Below the pieces are notes generated by a model. It was given only the letters and a program-made list of their open reading frames with translations, made no database searches and was not told the DNA's origin. 64,000 nt of DNA. Origin: Bolinopsis microptera. Taxonomy: Eukaryota; Ctenophora; Tentaculata; Lobata; Bolinopsidae. A program made the position numbers and the translations under genes. The DNA is taken from NCBI RefSeq assembly GCF_026151205.1, contig NC_087082.1, positions 749,501 to 813,500 on the forward strand, read 5' to 3'. Positions within the stretch are counted from its first letter, which is position 1. Every line of letters starts with the position of its first letter. This document shows positions 54,551 to 64,000 of the stretch, piece after piece.

Positions 54551-55284
54551 TATTAGATTTGAACTTGGAGCCACAAGGCCATAGTGCATAGGTGATTTTC
54601 AAACGTTTATACCAATATTTGAGATAGGAAAAATATTGAGGATTGTTTTTATATACAATATAGGGTCATTGTGACATTATGTGTACACTGTTTGAAAATT
54701 TTTTACCTAAGCTTTCAGCTCAAGAGACACGATCTATAAACACGGTACAAAGTGGTCCCATACCTCCGGAGGTTGTAAAGACTTGTATCACGTCGTGACC
54801 CCCATGCATTGTCGTTTCACCAAGTCTGGATGATGATTAATCACTCTACACTCGACTGTCACGTGACTTTTTCAACCCGTTCTCTAGCTGGCCCTGAAAG
54901 ACTATTCGAAATCCTAACCCTCTAGTCTGATCCCAACCCTAACCCTAACCCAATCCATAACAAAAGCATATGCTGAAACCCTAACCCTAACGAGAAATTA
55001 GACTAACTTCCTTATACGGTCATATCACGTGATCGAGACAGTTTTTCGCCAAAATCTCGTCAGGGGAGCATTTTAACCCTATGTCATGGGGGGTGATTCA
55101 GAATCAGCGTCCGAAAATACATCGATTGAAGTTGGTTTTAACTGTCGGGGGCCCTTTTAGAATAATCTCGAAGATCGACTGTAGAGTGATTTAGCACGCT
55201 CGACCAAGTCTAGTGGCTACGATACGTCGATACATGCATGTATATTGTCAATTGTACAGCCGTCAATTGTACAGAATGCTAGTT
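54551..55284. other. No gene; MITE-like pieces and telomere-type repeats
   Basis: Bases 54770-54835 (ttgtatcacgtcgtgacccc and on) recur inverted at 59775-59810. GTCACGTGAC and ATCACGTGAT stand at 54860 and 55025. No coding frame. Confidence 0.5.
54932..54992. repeat. Short interstitial telomeric repeat
   Basis: Two blocks of ccctaa units (54932-54952 and 54977-54992), i.e. TTAGGG on the minus strand, separated by 24 bp. TTAGGG is the ancestral animal telomere repeat. This is probably a break-repair scar rather than a former chromosome end. Confidence 0.75.
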
Positions 55285-56345
55285 TGCACGGCGCGTCGAA
55301 GCGGCGAAGTCCTCCATGTATTATTTGACAATTTCAATTCATCGCAGCTTGGCGAGGCCCCTGGCCCAGTAGCGCATTTCGCCGATTTAGCGTTTGGCGT
55401 TGCTTAATTGACGATGTCATGAATTCATGGCAGCTCGGCGCGGCACAGTAGCGCATCTCGCTGTGAGAAGCCTCATTGAGTGCGCGGCACAGTAACGCAT
55501 CGCGCTACAAGGCGTTGCGAGAAGCATATTAATTGAATGCGCGGCGCGGCACAATAACGCATCGCGCTACAATATTAGGTAATGTATAAATATCAAAACA
55601 GTTTTTTTAATTTCGCCGATCGCAATAATATAATGCAATATTAACTATCAGATAAACAAATAACGAATAAATTTTTATTTAGATAAAACCGCGCGCGATT
55701 ACCACATGCACTGTTGACTGTATGTGGCTTAATTGACGATGTCAATTCATGGCAGCTCGGCGCGGCACAGTAACGCATCGCGCTACAAGTATGTGGCATG
55801 GTATACTTCTTTTGCACGGCCTTGTAGCAAGCTGCAAGCACTGTGGTTACTGGGCGGCGCTCAGCCTGTCATTTTGACGGATGTTACTGATCGTCAAAAT
55901 TTCTTCGAAGTAGCGCGCGCCGCTTTCTTCTCGCCCATTGGCACTTGGCAAGCGCGCTCCGGGCCAAACCATTAACAATGGTCATTGGTCAACTTGTCAT
56001 TCCGCCGAATCTCTATTCTGAGTTAATGAACATAATAGCCTGGCCTGGCCTGGGGTCCCCATGTAAGCACTTCACATAGCCATGTGTATACGCGTACTGC
56101 GTGACGCGCTTGTTTCACAAGTTGAATACGGCGGTCACAAGTTGAATACGGCGGTCGCGCGCTACTGCAAGCGAGAGGGCTCTGGTTAGAGCAAGGTAAG
56201 CACTGTGGGAGTCGCGTTAGTATTAGTGCAGTATCACTTTGATTGACGATTGTCAACCCATCGAGATCGTTGCTCTGCGAAGCAAGAATGCTATAGTTTG
56301 CGCGGCGCGTCGAAGCGGCGAAGTCCTTCAAAGTATTACTGTATC
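55285..56345. repeat. GC-rich cluster of short repeats
   Basis: The motif ggcacagtaacgcatcgcgc (with variants) recurs at about 55376, 55446, 55490, 55548 and 55762. The motif cggcgcgtcgaagcggcgaa recurs at 55290 and 56305. The pair aagttgaatacggcggtc is tandem at 56118 and 56136. GC content is far above that of the flanks. It looks like an accumulation of small non-autonomous elements; the ORFs in it have no protein character. Confidence 0.75.
55847..56066. mobile_element. Longer relative of the 79-bp MITE
   Basis: Starts ttactgggcggcgctcagcc and ends cctggggtccccatgtaa. Without the central 130 bp (about 55873-56000, bounded by two tgtcat motifs) it is the reverse complement of the 79-bp element. 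The flanks gcactgtg and gcacttca may be a decayed 8-bp target duplication. Confidence 0.75.
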
Positions 56346-56824
56346 ACGTCTACTCTTATTGATAAATAATAAGATTTATAATTGTTTTTTCTCAAAAAAT
56401 TGTCTTTTCTGCTAAATTACATAAAATCAAATTTTGTATTTAGTAGGAATAGGATCTTGTGTAGAGAAGTAGATAATTTAGATCTGCATCTGAAAGCATA
56501 AACGCAATGGATTACACGTGTAAATTTTATGTTAAATGGTTCAAGTAGCTCAGCAGTAGGAACCGGGAACGGTGATCATAGATCATGTCATTTTATTTAT
56601 TATAAAAAATAATATAATTCATGCCATATGTGACATTTTGGTCTGCTTTTTAATTAGTCGCCGGAAAATGTAGTCTCAATAAATTTGGTTTACAACAATT
56701 TTAGTCAAAATGTTGACGAAATTTATGGTAGACTAAATTTGTCGTTTTTAAGGTAATACATTTTATAATTTAATCTAAAAAAGGAAAATGCTTTAGTTAA
56801 AGTTCGGCTTGAAATACTATTCTA
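56346..56824. other. 3' flank of the transporter gene, no gene seen
   Basis: AT-rich. A possible minus-strand polyadenylation signal stands near 56590 (tttattta on the plus strand). Confidence 0.4.
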
Positions 56825-58252
56825 TCACGTAAGGTCCACTCCAACAGTTTCCCTCCTCAGTCCCATCGAACAGAAGACAAAAAAGATAAAAGCAGCCTGA
56901 ATGGCAGCAAAAACCAATCTTACACCCTCATTAAATAGGTACTCTGAACACAAGATACCTATTATCCCGCCCACTCGGTTCGCTGAAGCTAAAACACTTA
57001 TCATAAACGATCTGATGACAGTTGGAGAATACTCAGCTATCAAGATGACACATGCTAGCCCTGCTGCGGAGATAGCCATGCGCTCTAAGAGTAGAAACCA
57101 AAACAACCAAGACCTACTAACACAGAAATAGAGGGCGGTAGGGAGGAGGAGTGCTAACACGCCCGCTCCAATTCCACATTTTATTCTCCCAAACTTTTCC
57201 ATGACAAGAAGCATCAGGATAACACTCAGCGGCTCTACTAGACTGACTATACATATGTCAAATAGTGTGTCAATGTCAAATGAACAAGTTCTTTCGACTG
57301 AAACATCCCTGCCAGTGCAATACCCTTCATTAAGAATCCTTGGCATTACGAAGCCGTTTAAATAATAGGCGAAATTGCATACCATGCCTGAGAGTACGAT
57401 AAGCACAGAGTTGGACATGTTCTCTGTCTGTTGGAGCAACTTAAAGACCATGCAGCAGTTAATGATGCTATCTTGTCTTCCTGGTGGAACCTTCTTTAGT
57501 TTCAACACCACATCCCCCTTACCATTCATCTTGTATATCTTCTTAATAGTGGTTTCTGCCTCATTCACGTTACCTCTGTAATATTGGAATCTAGCTGACT
57601 CCCTGATCACTGCAATAAACACGATGCAAGGAGAGAAAGCAAGAGAAGTGCAAATAACCAGACCTCGCCACCCATAGTCATGGAGAATTAAGTAAGCAAT
57701 GCCTCCTGTAACTGAAGCTCCTATACCCCAGGGTAAAGAGAGTCCAGAGAAACCGAGAGCGCGGAATTTAGTGGGTGTGACCTCTCCACTCAGAGCAACA
57801 GTTGGCCCAGTGCCCAAACCAACAAACACTCCCGTTATCAAGCGCAGGACTATGAACTGCCAGTAGCTCTGCACGAATCCGCATAAAGTCCCTGCTGTTA
57901 TAACTCCAACAGCTGCTATCAGAGAGATTCGTTTTCTCCCGAACCTGTCCCCAAATGTGGAGGTTACAAGAGGAGTGATCAGCATGGTGATGATGGTGCT
58001 GGTCTGGAGTCCCGAGAGTGCAGCAGAGGAGAGGTTCCACTCGCACCTCAGTATTGGTCCTATTATTGTGAGGAGGACTATCTCTGCACCCTCCAGCGCA
58101 CAGAAGAAGAATGTTCCAATTGTGTAGAGTAAAGTGCCCCACCCACAAGTTGAACCGTCCATTGCTTCATTTATATCTAGCTCCACTTCTTTACCAGAAT
58201 TATCATAATCTTCTTTTAACTTTCTCTTCTCGTCGACATCGTCTGAACTCAT
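56825..58252 (-). CDS. SVOP/SLC22-like major facilitator transporter
   Basis: A complete, intronless ORF of 475 residues, ATG at 58252. The N-terminal 45 residues are charged and cytosolic; about twelve hydrophobic segments follow. The MFS motif A GDRFGRKR (residues 101-108) stands in the loop after TM2. RLITGVFVGLGTGPTVAL (137-154) is the TM4 region of sugar/organic-ion carriers. ESARFQYYRGN (218-228) after TM6, with an EAE-x-x-IKKIY follow-up, is typical of SLC22, SV2 and SVOP proteins. The start of the membrane domain (EGAEIVLLTIIGPILRCEWN) resembles SVOP, where the equivalent reads ADAMEMMxLSIxxPxLxCEW. SVOP is an orphan vesicle transporter that binds nucleotides. The substrate here is unknown. 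Lack of introns suggests an old retrocopy that stayed functional, since the frame is intact. Confidence 0.88.
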   Translation of the reverse strand: MSSDDVDEKRKLKEDYDNSGKEVELDINEAMDGSTCGWGTLLYTIGTFFFCALEGAEIVLLTIIGPILRCEWNLSSAALSGLQTSTIITMLITPLVTSTFGDRFGRKRISLIAAVGVITAGTLCGFVQSYWQFIVLRLITGVFVGLGTGPTVALSGEVTPTKFRALGFSGLSLPWGIGASVTGGIAYLILHDYGWRGLVICTSLAFSPCIVFIAVIRESARFQYYRGNVNEAETTIKKIYKMNGKGDVVLKLKKVPPGRQDSIINCCMVFKLLQQTENMSNSVLIVLSGMVCNFAYYLNGFVMPRILNEGYCTGRDVSVERTCSFDIDTLFDICIVSLVEPLSVILMLLVMEKFGRIKCGIGAGVLALLLPTALYFCVSRSWLFWFLLLERMAISAAGLACVILIAEYSPTVIRSFMISVLASANRVGGIIGILCSEYLFNEGVRLVFAAIQAAFIFFVFCSMGLRRETVGVDLT

Positions 58253-59330
58253 CTCGTAAAATTGTAAGCAAATAATTGAGCATCTAACCTGTAAATAATG
58301 TACGATAACTTCCAGTTATTAGCAATTATTTGGACGGTAAACTATAGAAAAGCTGAAAGGTATTCAAATTATGAACACTGTATTATTGAGGGGTTCAAGA
58401 TAAGACCGCTACAGCTCTGTTGAGTTGGTGACGAATGAAGTAGTCAAAATCGTCGCATATCATACCATCTAGAATAAAATAGCGCAGAAAGATTTTGGAT
58501 GTCAACTTTTATATGAGCCCACTGTGTAAAATTAACCAATCAAATGAAATCCTAAAAATATTTGTCTGACTTACAAAATAAGTCAAAGAATGTGGAAATC
58601 GGACACAAAATGTAGAAATCAGGAAATGGTAAGCAATTCATAATGATCAGTTTTCTCTGGCCCACCCAGTAGATTATGAACAGCTCATGAAAGTCTAAAG
58701 ATTCGCAACGCAAGCTGTTAAACAAGTCACTGCAGTTAACAAGTCAGTAAGACAAAGAAATGTAGAACTCAGTGATGTTCACAATAAGGCTTGCAGAGCA
58801 AAGATATATTAATAAAGATATATATATATATTATATATATATATTATACCCTCAGTATAATATAATATAAATTTATAAAGGGTACGTGTGTCGTGTAGTG
58901 TGTAGTGTGTACCCTTTTTCAAGATGCAGTGAAACAGATCAAGACAAAAGAGAGTGTGCTTCATTTATATTGAACAAGGATTTTGAATGTTGAGTTTAAT
59001 AAAGAGAATAACAATTGAGAAACGTAGAATGCTGCAGGAATGTATTATAGCTCATTGCTTGAAAGTTTGGGTGTAGATTGGATCAAGTAGGACGCGACTA
59101 TTATTTGAAAATATCTTTCTGAAACCTGATTGAAATCTACTGCAGCAAATAAAATATTGGAACTTAGAGAAAGCTCGAAACACGCCAAACATAGACACCA
59201 TTTTATCAAGAATGGGGAAGGTTGAAGTAAAAAATCGGTAAAAGTTACGAACAAGAAAACCATCTTGCAACAAGTTTAACGATCAGAAGTAGCAGTGTAA
59301 AGAAAAAACCCCAAACCCCTATGACTCTTA
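58253..59330. other. 5' flank of the transporter gene, no gene seen
   Basis: Contains an AT-dinucleotide stretch (58816-58860) able to form a cruciform and three tandem gtgtagtgt-type units at 58885-58912. Overlapping minus-strand frames at 59045-59273 have no protein pattern. Confidence 0.5.
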
Positions 59331-59503
59331 GGGGTCGTTCACATATTACGTAATCAGCGTTCTGATAGCTTTTAATAAATAAATGGGTGTCTAATCTTGA
59401 TTACGTAATATAGGAGGGGGGTTGGGTCTTGATTACGGTTGATTACGGAGGGGGGAGGGGAAAAATTGCCAAAATATTGATTACGTAATATGTGAACGAC
59501 CCC
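59331..59503. mobile_element. Harbinger-like MITE (173 bp)
   Basis: Perfect 26-bp inverted ends starting GGGGTCGTTCACATATTA, flanked by TTA on both sides (59328-59330 and 59504-59506). A TWA duplication and G-starting ends fit PIF/Harbinger elements. The interior contains ggaggggg units. Confidence 0.85.
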
Positions 59504-60192
59504 TTACCGCGCAAACAGATGTCACCAACATCAACAATATATCGGATTGTGAAATTGATTGACAATTCAAATTTGGTCCCCAATTATTAAATTTATTTGT
59601 TATTATAAGTATTACAAATCGGATGATTTCTGAGTGATAAAGCTGCTATTATTTCTTTTAAATTTTCTAGTTGCGGCTGATAAGAAATATAGAAAAGTAT
59701 CTCAATCTTTGTCATACGTTGTATGACCCGCCGCGCACGAAGTGCGCGGCTCCCCCTGTATCGTCAGGACATAGTGAAACGACCGTGGGGGTCGCAACGT
59801 GATACAATCTCAATCTATAGCGGTTTTCATATTATTTTAAGACACTCGGCCGGGCACTTCTTATGCTCACTAACTCCTGATATATGGCTCTTTGAGCTTC
59901 GGTCAGAATCCATAGATCGGGAGAAAATAATCTCCGGGTTTTCCACCGGACCAAAGAGAATGTAATTTGTAAGAAGACGCAGAAAAATTTCCATAAAAAT
60001 AAAAGCAGCACCGACAACAAACGAGCATCTTCGTTGTATTGTACAAGCATACTGTTTCGTAATTGTGAAATGAGTCTCACAATAAATATTAGCGACCCTC
60101 ATTGAATTTGAATGAAGTCAATAGTACATCGTATATCATTATACATTATATTTATATTTATATTGATGGTATTTACACATTAAAAGACGTAT
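59504..60192. other. No gene; decayed MITE piece
   Basis: gtgaaacgaccgtgggggtc (59774) to gtgatacaa is an inverted relative of 54770-54835. A GC-rich hairpin (ccgcgcacgaagtgcgcgg) lies at 59732-59750. Confidence 0.45.
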
Positions 60193-60265
60193 GGGGCCAT
60201 CTACTTAGGACGTCCACCAAAATCGAAGATTTTCAGATCACCCCTCCCCCATGTCCGGGTGTGCA

Positions 60266-60957
60266 GGCACGTAGCCAGGGGGGGCCAGGCCCCCCCCCCC
60301 CCCCCCCGGAACAATTGAAGCCCAGACTAAAATAAGCTCCCTAGCCCCAATGGTCGCCTGGAAACTGGGCTGTGTTTATGACTGCAGTCTGTACTGTTTG
60401 AACGGCAGGCAATTGACTTCAGCATTTCGTAAATTATTCCCAAATCCCACTTATTCCATACATCCCACTATAATAGTTATACATGTACTTATTCCATACA
60501 TCCCACTATAATAGTTATACATGTACTTATTCCATACATCCCACTATACATGTACTTATTCCATACATCCCACTATACATGTACTTATTCCATACATGTA
60601 CTTATTCCATTCAGAGTTCTTGTCCCCTATAGACTGTAAGAAATGCATCAAAATCTTAAGACGATAAGGCCTGAGTGAGTCGTAAATTCTGATTGAAGAA
60701 TGCAGATTGCTGTTGTGAAGTTACCTAATTTACGTGAGTACTTGATTCTTTTCAGTCCCAGTTTATTGCTGTCCTACAAATTTCTTTAATGCCAAATGTC
60801 GTCTGAAACAACCTATTTCTCAAAAACATTTCCGGGGGCCTGCGCCCCCCTAGTCCCCCGCCAAGGGGCTCCGCCCCTGGACCCCCGCTGGGTAGGACGC
60901 GTCAGCTCGCTTCGCTCGCCGAGGCCACCCCAAAGAAAAATCCTGGCTACGTGCCTG
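60266..60957. mobile_element. Non-autonomous hAT element (692 bp)
   Basis: Ends CAGGCACGTAGCCAGG and its exact inverse, flanked by the 8-bp duplication CGGGTGTG (60258-60265 and 60958-60965). CAGG-G/C-CGTAGCCAGG ends are a known feature of widespread animal hAT families. The interior holds a C-run (60290-60307), a 38-bp tandem repeat and no transposase. Confidence 0.92.
60450..60608. repeat. Tandem repeat inside the hAT element
   Basis: Units of cttattccatacatccca followed by ctataatagttatacatgta or a shortened form; about five units, the later ones lacking taatagtt. Confidence 0.9.
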
Positions 60958-61239
60958 CGGGTGTGTCCGAATTTTCAACCCACCCCCCCCCCCCTCCCCC
61001 GGACGTCCGGATTTCCAGCTACTTTTAAGAGTACAAATAAAACCAACTCAAATTCATTGTTAATAAAATTCAAAGAGTTGAAATAAATGGGACTTTATCG
61101 TTAATTGAAATTCTGCCAAAATTTCCGGACGTTCGTTTTTTTCAGAAACCACCCCCTCCCCCTGTCCGGATTTGTCCGAAATTCCAAAACCACCCCCCTC
61201 CTCCCTATTTGCCGGACATCCTAAGTAGATGGCCCCTAT

Positions 61240-62387
61240 CTCGAGGCGGCCCCTTGTTTAAGGTTCTACACTGGTTTGTCGTGGGGCGACTGCTGCTGAA
61301 TACCATCATTACTGACTTGTCTACCTTAGTCAGCTGTTTATAATAACGCTAATTATTACTGTTCATATTATCGTAGTTACGACTACTATTATAGCAGCAG
61401 GTTAGATTTTGTAATTAAATTATGAATGTTATATTCATCATTGGATTTGGAAGGTGATTACAACTAACATTGTTGATTTGAGCTCATGCTAAAATCAAAA
61501 GAAAAAAACTACAGATTCAGTAAAATCACTTAAAACAACTTGTAAAGTAATACATCATTTCCTAATTCACATTGCCTCGACCTAAGCGGAACAATTGTCC
61601 ATATCTCAACATTTCAATACACTTTACCAAGATTAAAAATATCAATCACGCCATTCAACGTAAACAATCTCTCGTTACAAAGCTGAAGTTATTTCACACG
61701 ATAAACTGATAAAGAGAAAAAAGTTACATCACGAAGAATAGTATATAATAATAACGTGAGCGTTGGACTTGGGAAGGCTTAGCACTCACGTAATGTCCGC
61801 CAAAGTTAACGTTCTACGACTGTTCACTGTTGCGTTCATAATCATGTCTGCCAAAATAACGTCCGATAAAGTAGGTGAATCCCACGAGCCACGAGGGAAA
61901 AGTTCGAGTTTACTATCGCTATGTCTACAATCTACATTGAGGCGATGCCGAGGTCTTTATAGACTATAGTACATCATACTGTTCTGAGTGATGTAACGAA
62001 AACCAGCATCGTTTAAGATATATCTAACATTACAATCTATATTACAAACATATTTATACTACAAAACATTTCACATTTCAAAACACAAAGATAAAAAGTA
62101 AAGTACTAAAAAATAGAAACCCTCCTGGTTTGACATTATCATTTACAAAACATCCTGCTGACAGCAGGGATCAACAATTTAAACTTCTGATCTCGTAAAA
62201 ACTAACATTAACACGTCCTAACAAATTAACAAGCATTATTTCAAACTCAACAATTATCTTTTAACAGTTAACATCCACGCTTAGTTTATTTAAGCAAGTT
62301 GTCCACACTGTACTATATATAAAATGTGGATGATGTATATTGTACAATGTACATATACAAAATGCATGATCCACATTCCACATTCTC
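61240..62387. other. No clear coding region; 3' flank of the next gene
   Basis: A 68-codon plus-strand frame (61763-61969) has no supporting signals. A minus-strand polyadenylation signal (tttatt on the plus strand at about 62286) fits the exon ending at 62388. Confidence 0.45.
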
Positions 62388-62587
62388 TCAATCACATGAC
62401 ACCTCAATGGAGTAGCCAGCATTCTCCACCTGCTGAATGCTCCTGTAATCAAGCTGGTCCACAGTCACAGAGTTAGCATCCATCTGCTCCCTCGCGGTAG
62501 TAGGACGGTACAGGGTGGAGAACAGTACGGACAGAGCGAACGAGCCTATCAGCACGTAATTTAGCTTATCTCTGTGTGCTTCATCAA
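62388..62587 (-). CDS. Last exon of a small membrane protein gene
   Basis: The acceptor taatttccctcag ends at 62588. The exon reads DEAHRDKLNYVLIGSFALSV, LFSTLYRPTTAREQMDANSV, ending in IEVSCD and TGA at 62388-62390. A polyadenylation signal follows about 100 bp further. The segment NYVLIGSFALSVLFSTLY is a likely transmembrane helix near the C-terminus, with an acidic tail behind it. It enters after the first base of a codon. The rest of the gene must lie right of it, beyond or within the tandem arrays; no other exon was found. Family not recognised. Confidence 0.6.
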
Positions 62588-62739
62588 CTGAGGGAAATTA
62601 ATGTGAGCTTGGTAACTTCGTCATGGTGCACTCATTAATGAACCAGTTTGTATCAGTTAATGAAAACTTAATTTTAAGATACAAAAGTTTGCAAGTGGCA
62701 GTCACATCAATACATTAATATAAATCAGCAAATAATAAC

Positions 62740-62905
62740 AAAATATTACATAATATTACATCACATTACATAATACTACATAATATTACATAATACTACA
62801 TAATATTACATAATACTACATAATATTACATAATACTACATAATATTACATAATATTACATAATATTACATAATACTAAATAATATTACATAATATTACA
62901 TAATG
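62740..62905. repeat. (ACATAATATT / ACTACATAAT)n microsatellite
   Basis: About fifteen units of acataatatt alternating with acataatact, ending in a run of ten G at 62905. Confidence 0.95.
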
Positions 62906-62983
62906 GGGGGGGGGTGTCATGTCCGTCTATGTCCGCCTATGTCCTGTCCTTTTTGGATTCTATGAGACAACGGACGTGTTTTT

Positions 62984-63172
62984 TGGGACATTGGCGGACA
63001 CGGACGGACATTGGCGGACTCGGACGGACATTGGCGGACTCGGACGGACATTGGCGGACTCGGACGGACATTGGCGGACTCGGACGGACATTGGCGGACC
63101 CGGACGGACATTGGCGGACTTGGATGGACATTGGTGGACATTAGCGGACATTGGTGGACATTAGCGGACAAA
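62984..63172. repeat. 20-bp tandem array
   Basis: Unit acattggcggactcggacgg, about nine copies, later ones shortened or changed to acattggtggacattagcgg. Frames on both strands ([12 protein letters not shown] type) are shadows of it. Confidence 0.95.
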
Positions 63173-63179
63173 CATTTTG

Positions 63180-64000
63180 AGGACTGAAGAGTACTGAAGA
63201 GTACTGAAGAGTACTGAGGAGGATGGCTGAGAAGGATGGCTGAGGAGGATGGCTGAGGAGGATGACTGAGGAGGATGACTGAGGAGGATGACTGAGAGGG
63301 AGGAGAAGGATCAGGAAGACCCAGGAGGAGGAGGAGGAGGAGGACCCAGAAGGAGGACCTAGGAGGAGGAGGAGGAGAACTGAGGAGGATGACTGAGGAG
63401 GAGGAGGATGGCTGAGGAGGATGACTGAGAGGGAGGAGGAGGAGGAAGAGGAAGAAGAGGACTGAGGAGGAGGAGGAGAAGGACTGAGGAGGAGAAGGAG
63501 GACCCAGGAGGAGGAGGACCCAGGAGGAGGACCCAGGAGGAGGAGGACCCAGGAAAAGGCCCCAGGAGGAGGAGGAGGACTGGGGAGGAGGAGAACTGTT
63601 GAGGACTGATGAGGAGGACTGAGGACGGGGAGGAAGAGTAGGAGGAGGACTGAGGAGGGGAGGAGGAAGAGGACTGGGGAGGATGGCTGAGAAGGATGGC
63701 TGAGGAGGATGGCTGAGGAGGATGACTGAGGAGGATGACTGAGGAGGATGACTGAGAGGGAGGAGAAGGATCAGGAAGACCCAGGAGGAGGAGGAGGAGG
63801 AGGACCCAGAAGGAGGACCTAGGAGGAGGAGGAAGAGAACTGAGGAGGATGACTGAGGAGGAGGAGGACTCAGGAGGAGGCACGAGGAGGACTGAGAAGG
63901 AGGAGGACTGAGGAGGACCCAGGAGGAGGACCCAGGAAAAGGCCCCAGGAGGAGGAGGAGGACTGGGGAGGAGGAGAACTGTTGAGGACTGATGAGGAGG
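63180..64000. repeat. GAGGA-rich minisatellite with higher-order repeat, runs off the window
   Basis: Purine-rich units of gaggatgactgag, gaggaggacccag and similar. A long block (63221-63365) recurs almost exactly at 63681-63830, and ggaaaaggccccagg recurs at 63552 and 63936, so there is a higher-order period of about 385-460 bp. The strand asymmetry is strong (almost no T or C runs). The 174-codon minus-strand frame is a shadow. Confidence 0.95.

Larger units (their letters stand above)
60193..61236. mobile_element. Outer MITE with nested hAT element
   Basis: Ends GGGGCCATCTACTTAGGAC and its near-inverse (atcctaagtagatggcccc), flanked by TAT on both sides (60190-60192 and 61237-61239). The interior is CCCCTCCC/CCGGA-rich. 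Without the inserted hAT element it is about 345 bp. Confidence 0.8.

Noticed and set aside
54932-54992. Former telomere or chromosome end
   Set aside because: Only five or so TTAGGG units in two blocks within a transposon-rich region; too short for a fused telomere.
59713-59760. tRNA- or ncRNA-like GC-rich hairpin
   Set aside because: The hairpin ccgcgcacgaagtgcgcgg is isolated; no cloverleaf or promoter boxes could be fitted.
62917-63171. Overlapping frames with regular repeats on both strands
   Set aside because: Produced by the 20-bp array; a period of 20 moves through all three frames, so no strand is selected as coding.
63359-63883. 174-codon Ser/Pro/Leu-rich frame on the minus strand
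   Set aside because: Shadow of the GAGGA-rich minisatellite; no start context or domain.

Overview
This is eukaryotic, almost certainly animal, DNA. It is AT-rich and gene-poor, with spliced exons on the minus strand, non-LTR retrotransposons, many non-autonomous DNA transposons, long microsatellites and a short TTAGGG-type interstitial telomere tract. Host-type genes include an SVOP-like transporter, an ankyrin-repeat gene and Hsp70 relics. The sequence alone does not fix the species; a marine invertebrate is my guess. No rRNA, tRNA, CRISPR array or bacterial operon was seen.

Layout. 0-10 kb: relics of a retroelement Gag on the minus strand, cut by a 925-bp palindrome, followed by three fragments of an Hsp70-like gene inside duplicated segments. 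10-26 kb: a tandem array of about four degenerate units. Each carries a (GAAAAA)n tract, small coiled-coil and basic ORFs, and an envelope-like glycoprotein with a furin-type site followed by a hydrophobic stretch. The second unit's envelope ORF is split by a complete 6.9-kb DNA transposon (13821-20729) with a 6-bp target duplication and short inverted ends. The intact site is preserved in the third unit. The transposon encodes a DDE-type transposase, an acidic exon, a second unknown protein and a RanBP2-type zinc finger protein.

25.8-33.9 kb: two giant fold-back elements (2.8 and 3.6 kb) belonging to one family. Each arm carries two diverged copies of a unit of about 165 bp. 34-48 kb: parts of several unrecognised minus-strand host genes, including an ankyrin gene. 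Between them lie a 61-bp minisatellite of about 42 units, a 600-bp (AC)n run, and an LRAT-like gene on the plus strand flanked by inverted repeats like a transposon cargo.

48-54.5 kb: two defective L2/CR1-like LINEs in opposite orientation. 54.5-56.8 kb: a GC-rich cluster of short repeats. 56.8-58.3 kb: an intact, intronless SVOP/SLC22-like transporter. 59-61.3 kb: non-autonomous DNA elements, with a hAT-like element nested inside another. 62.4 kb: the last exon of a one-pass membrane protein gene. 62.7-64.0 kb: three abutting tandem arrays that run off the window.

Most of the window is therefore mobile DNA at several nesting levels. The genes that look functional are the SVOP-like transporter, the LRAT-like gene, and possibly the spliced genes at 43-47 kb and 62.4 kb. 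The best candidates for something new are the 6.9-kb transposon, the fold-back family and the inverted-repeat-flanked LRAT-like gene.
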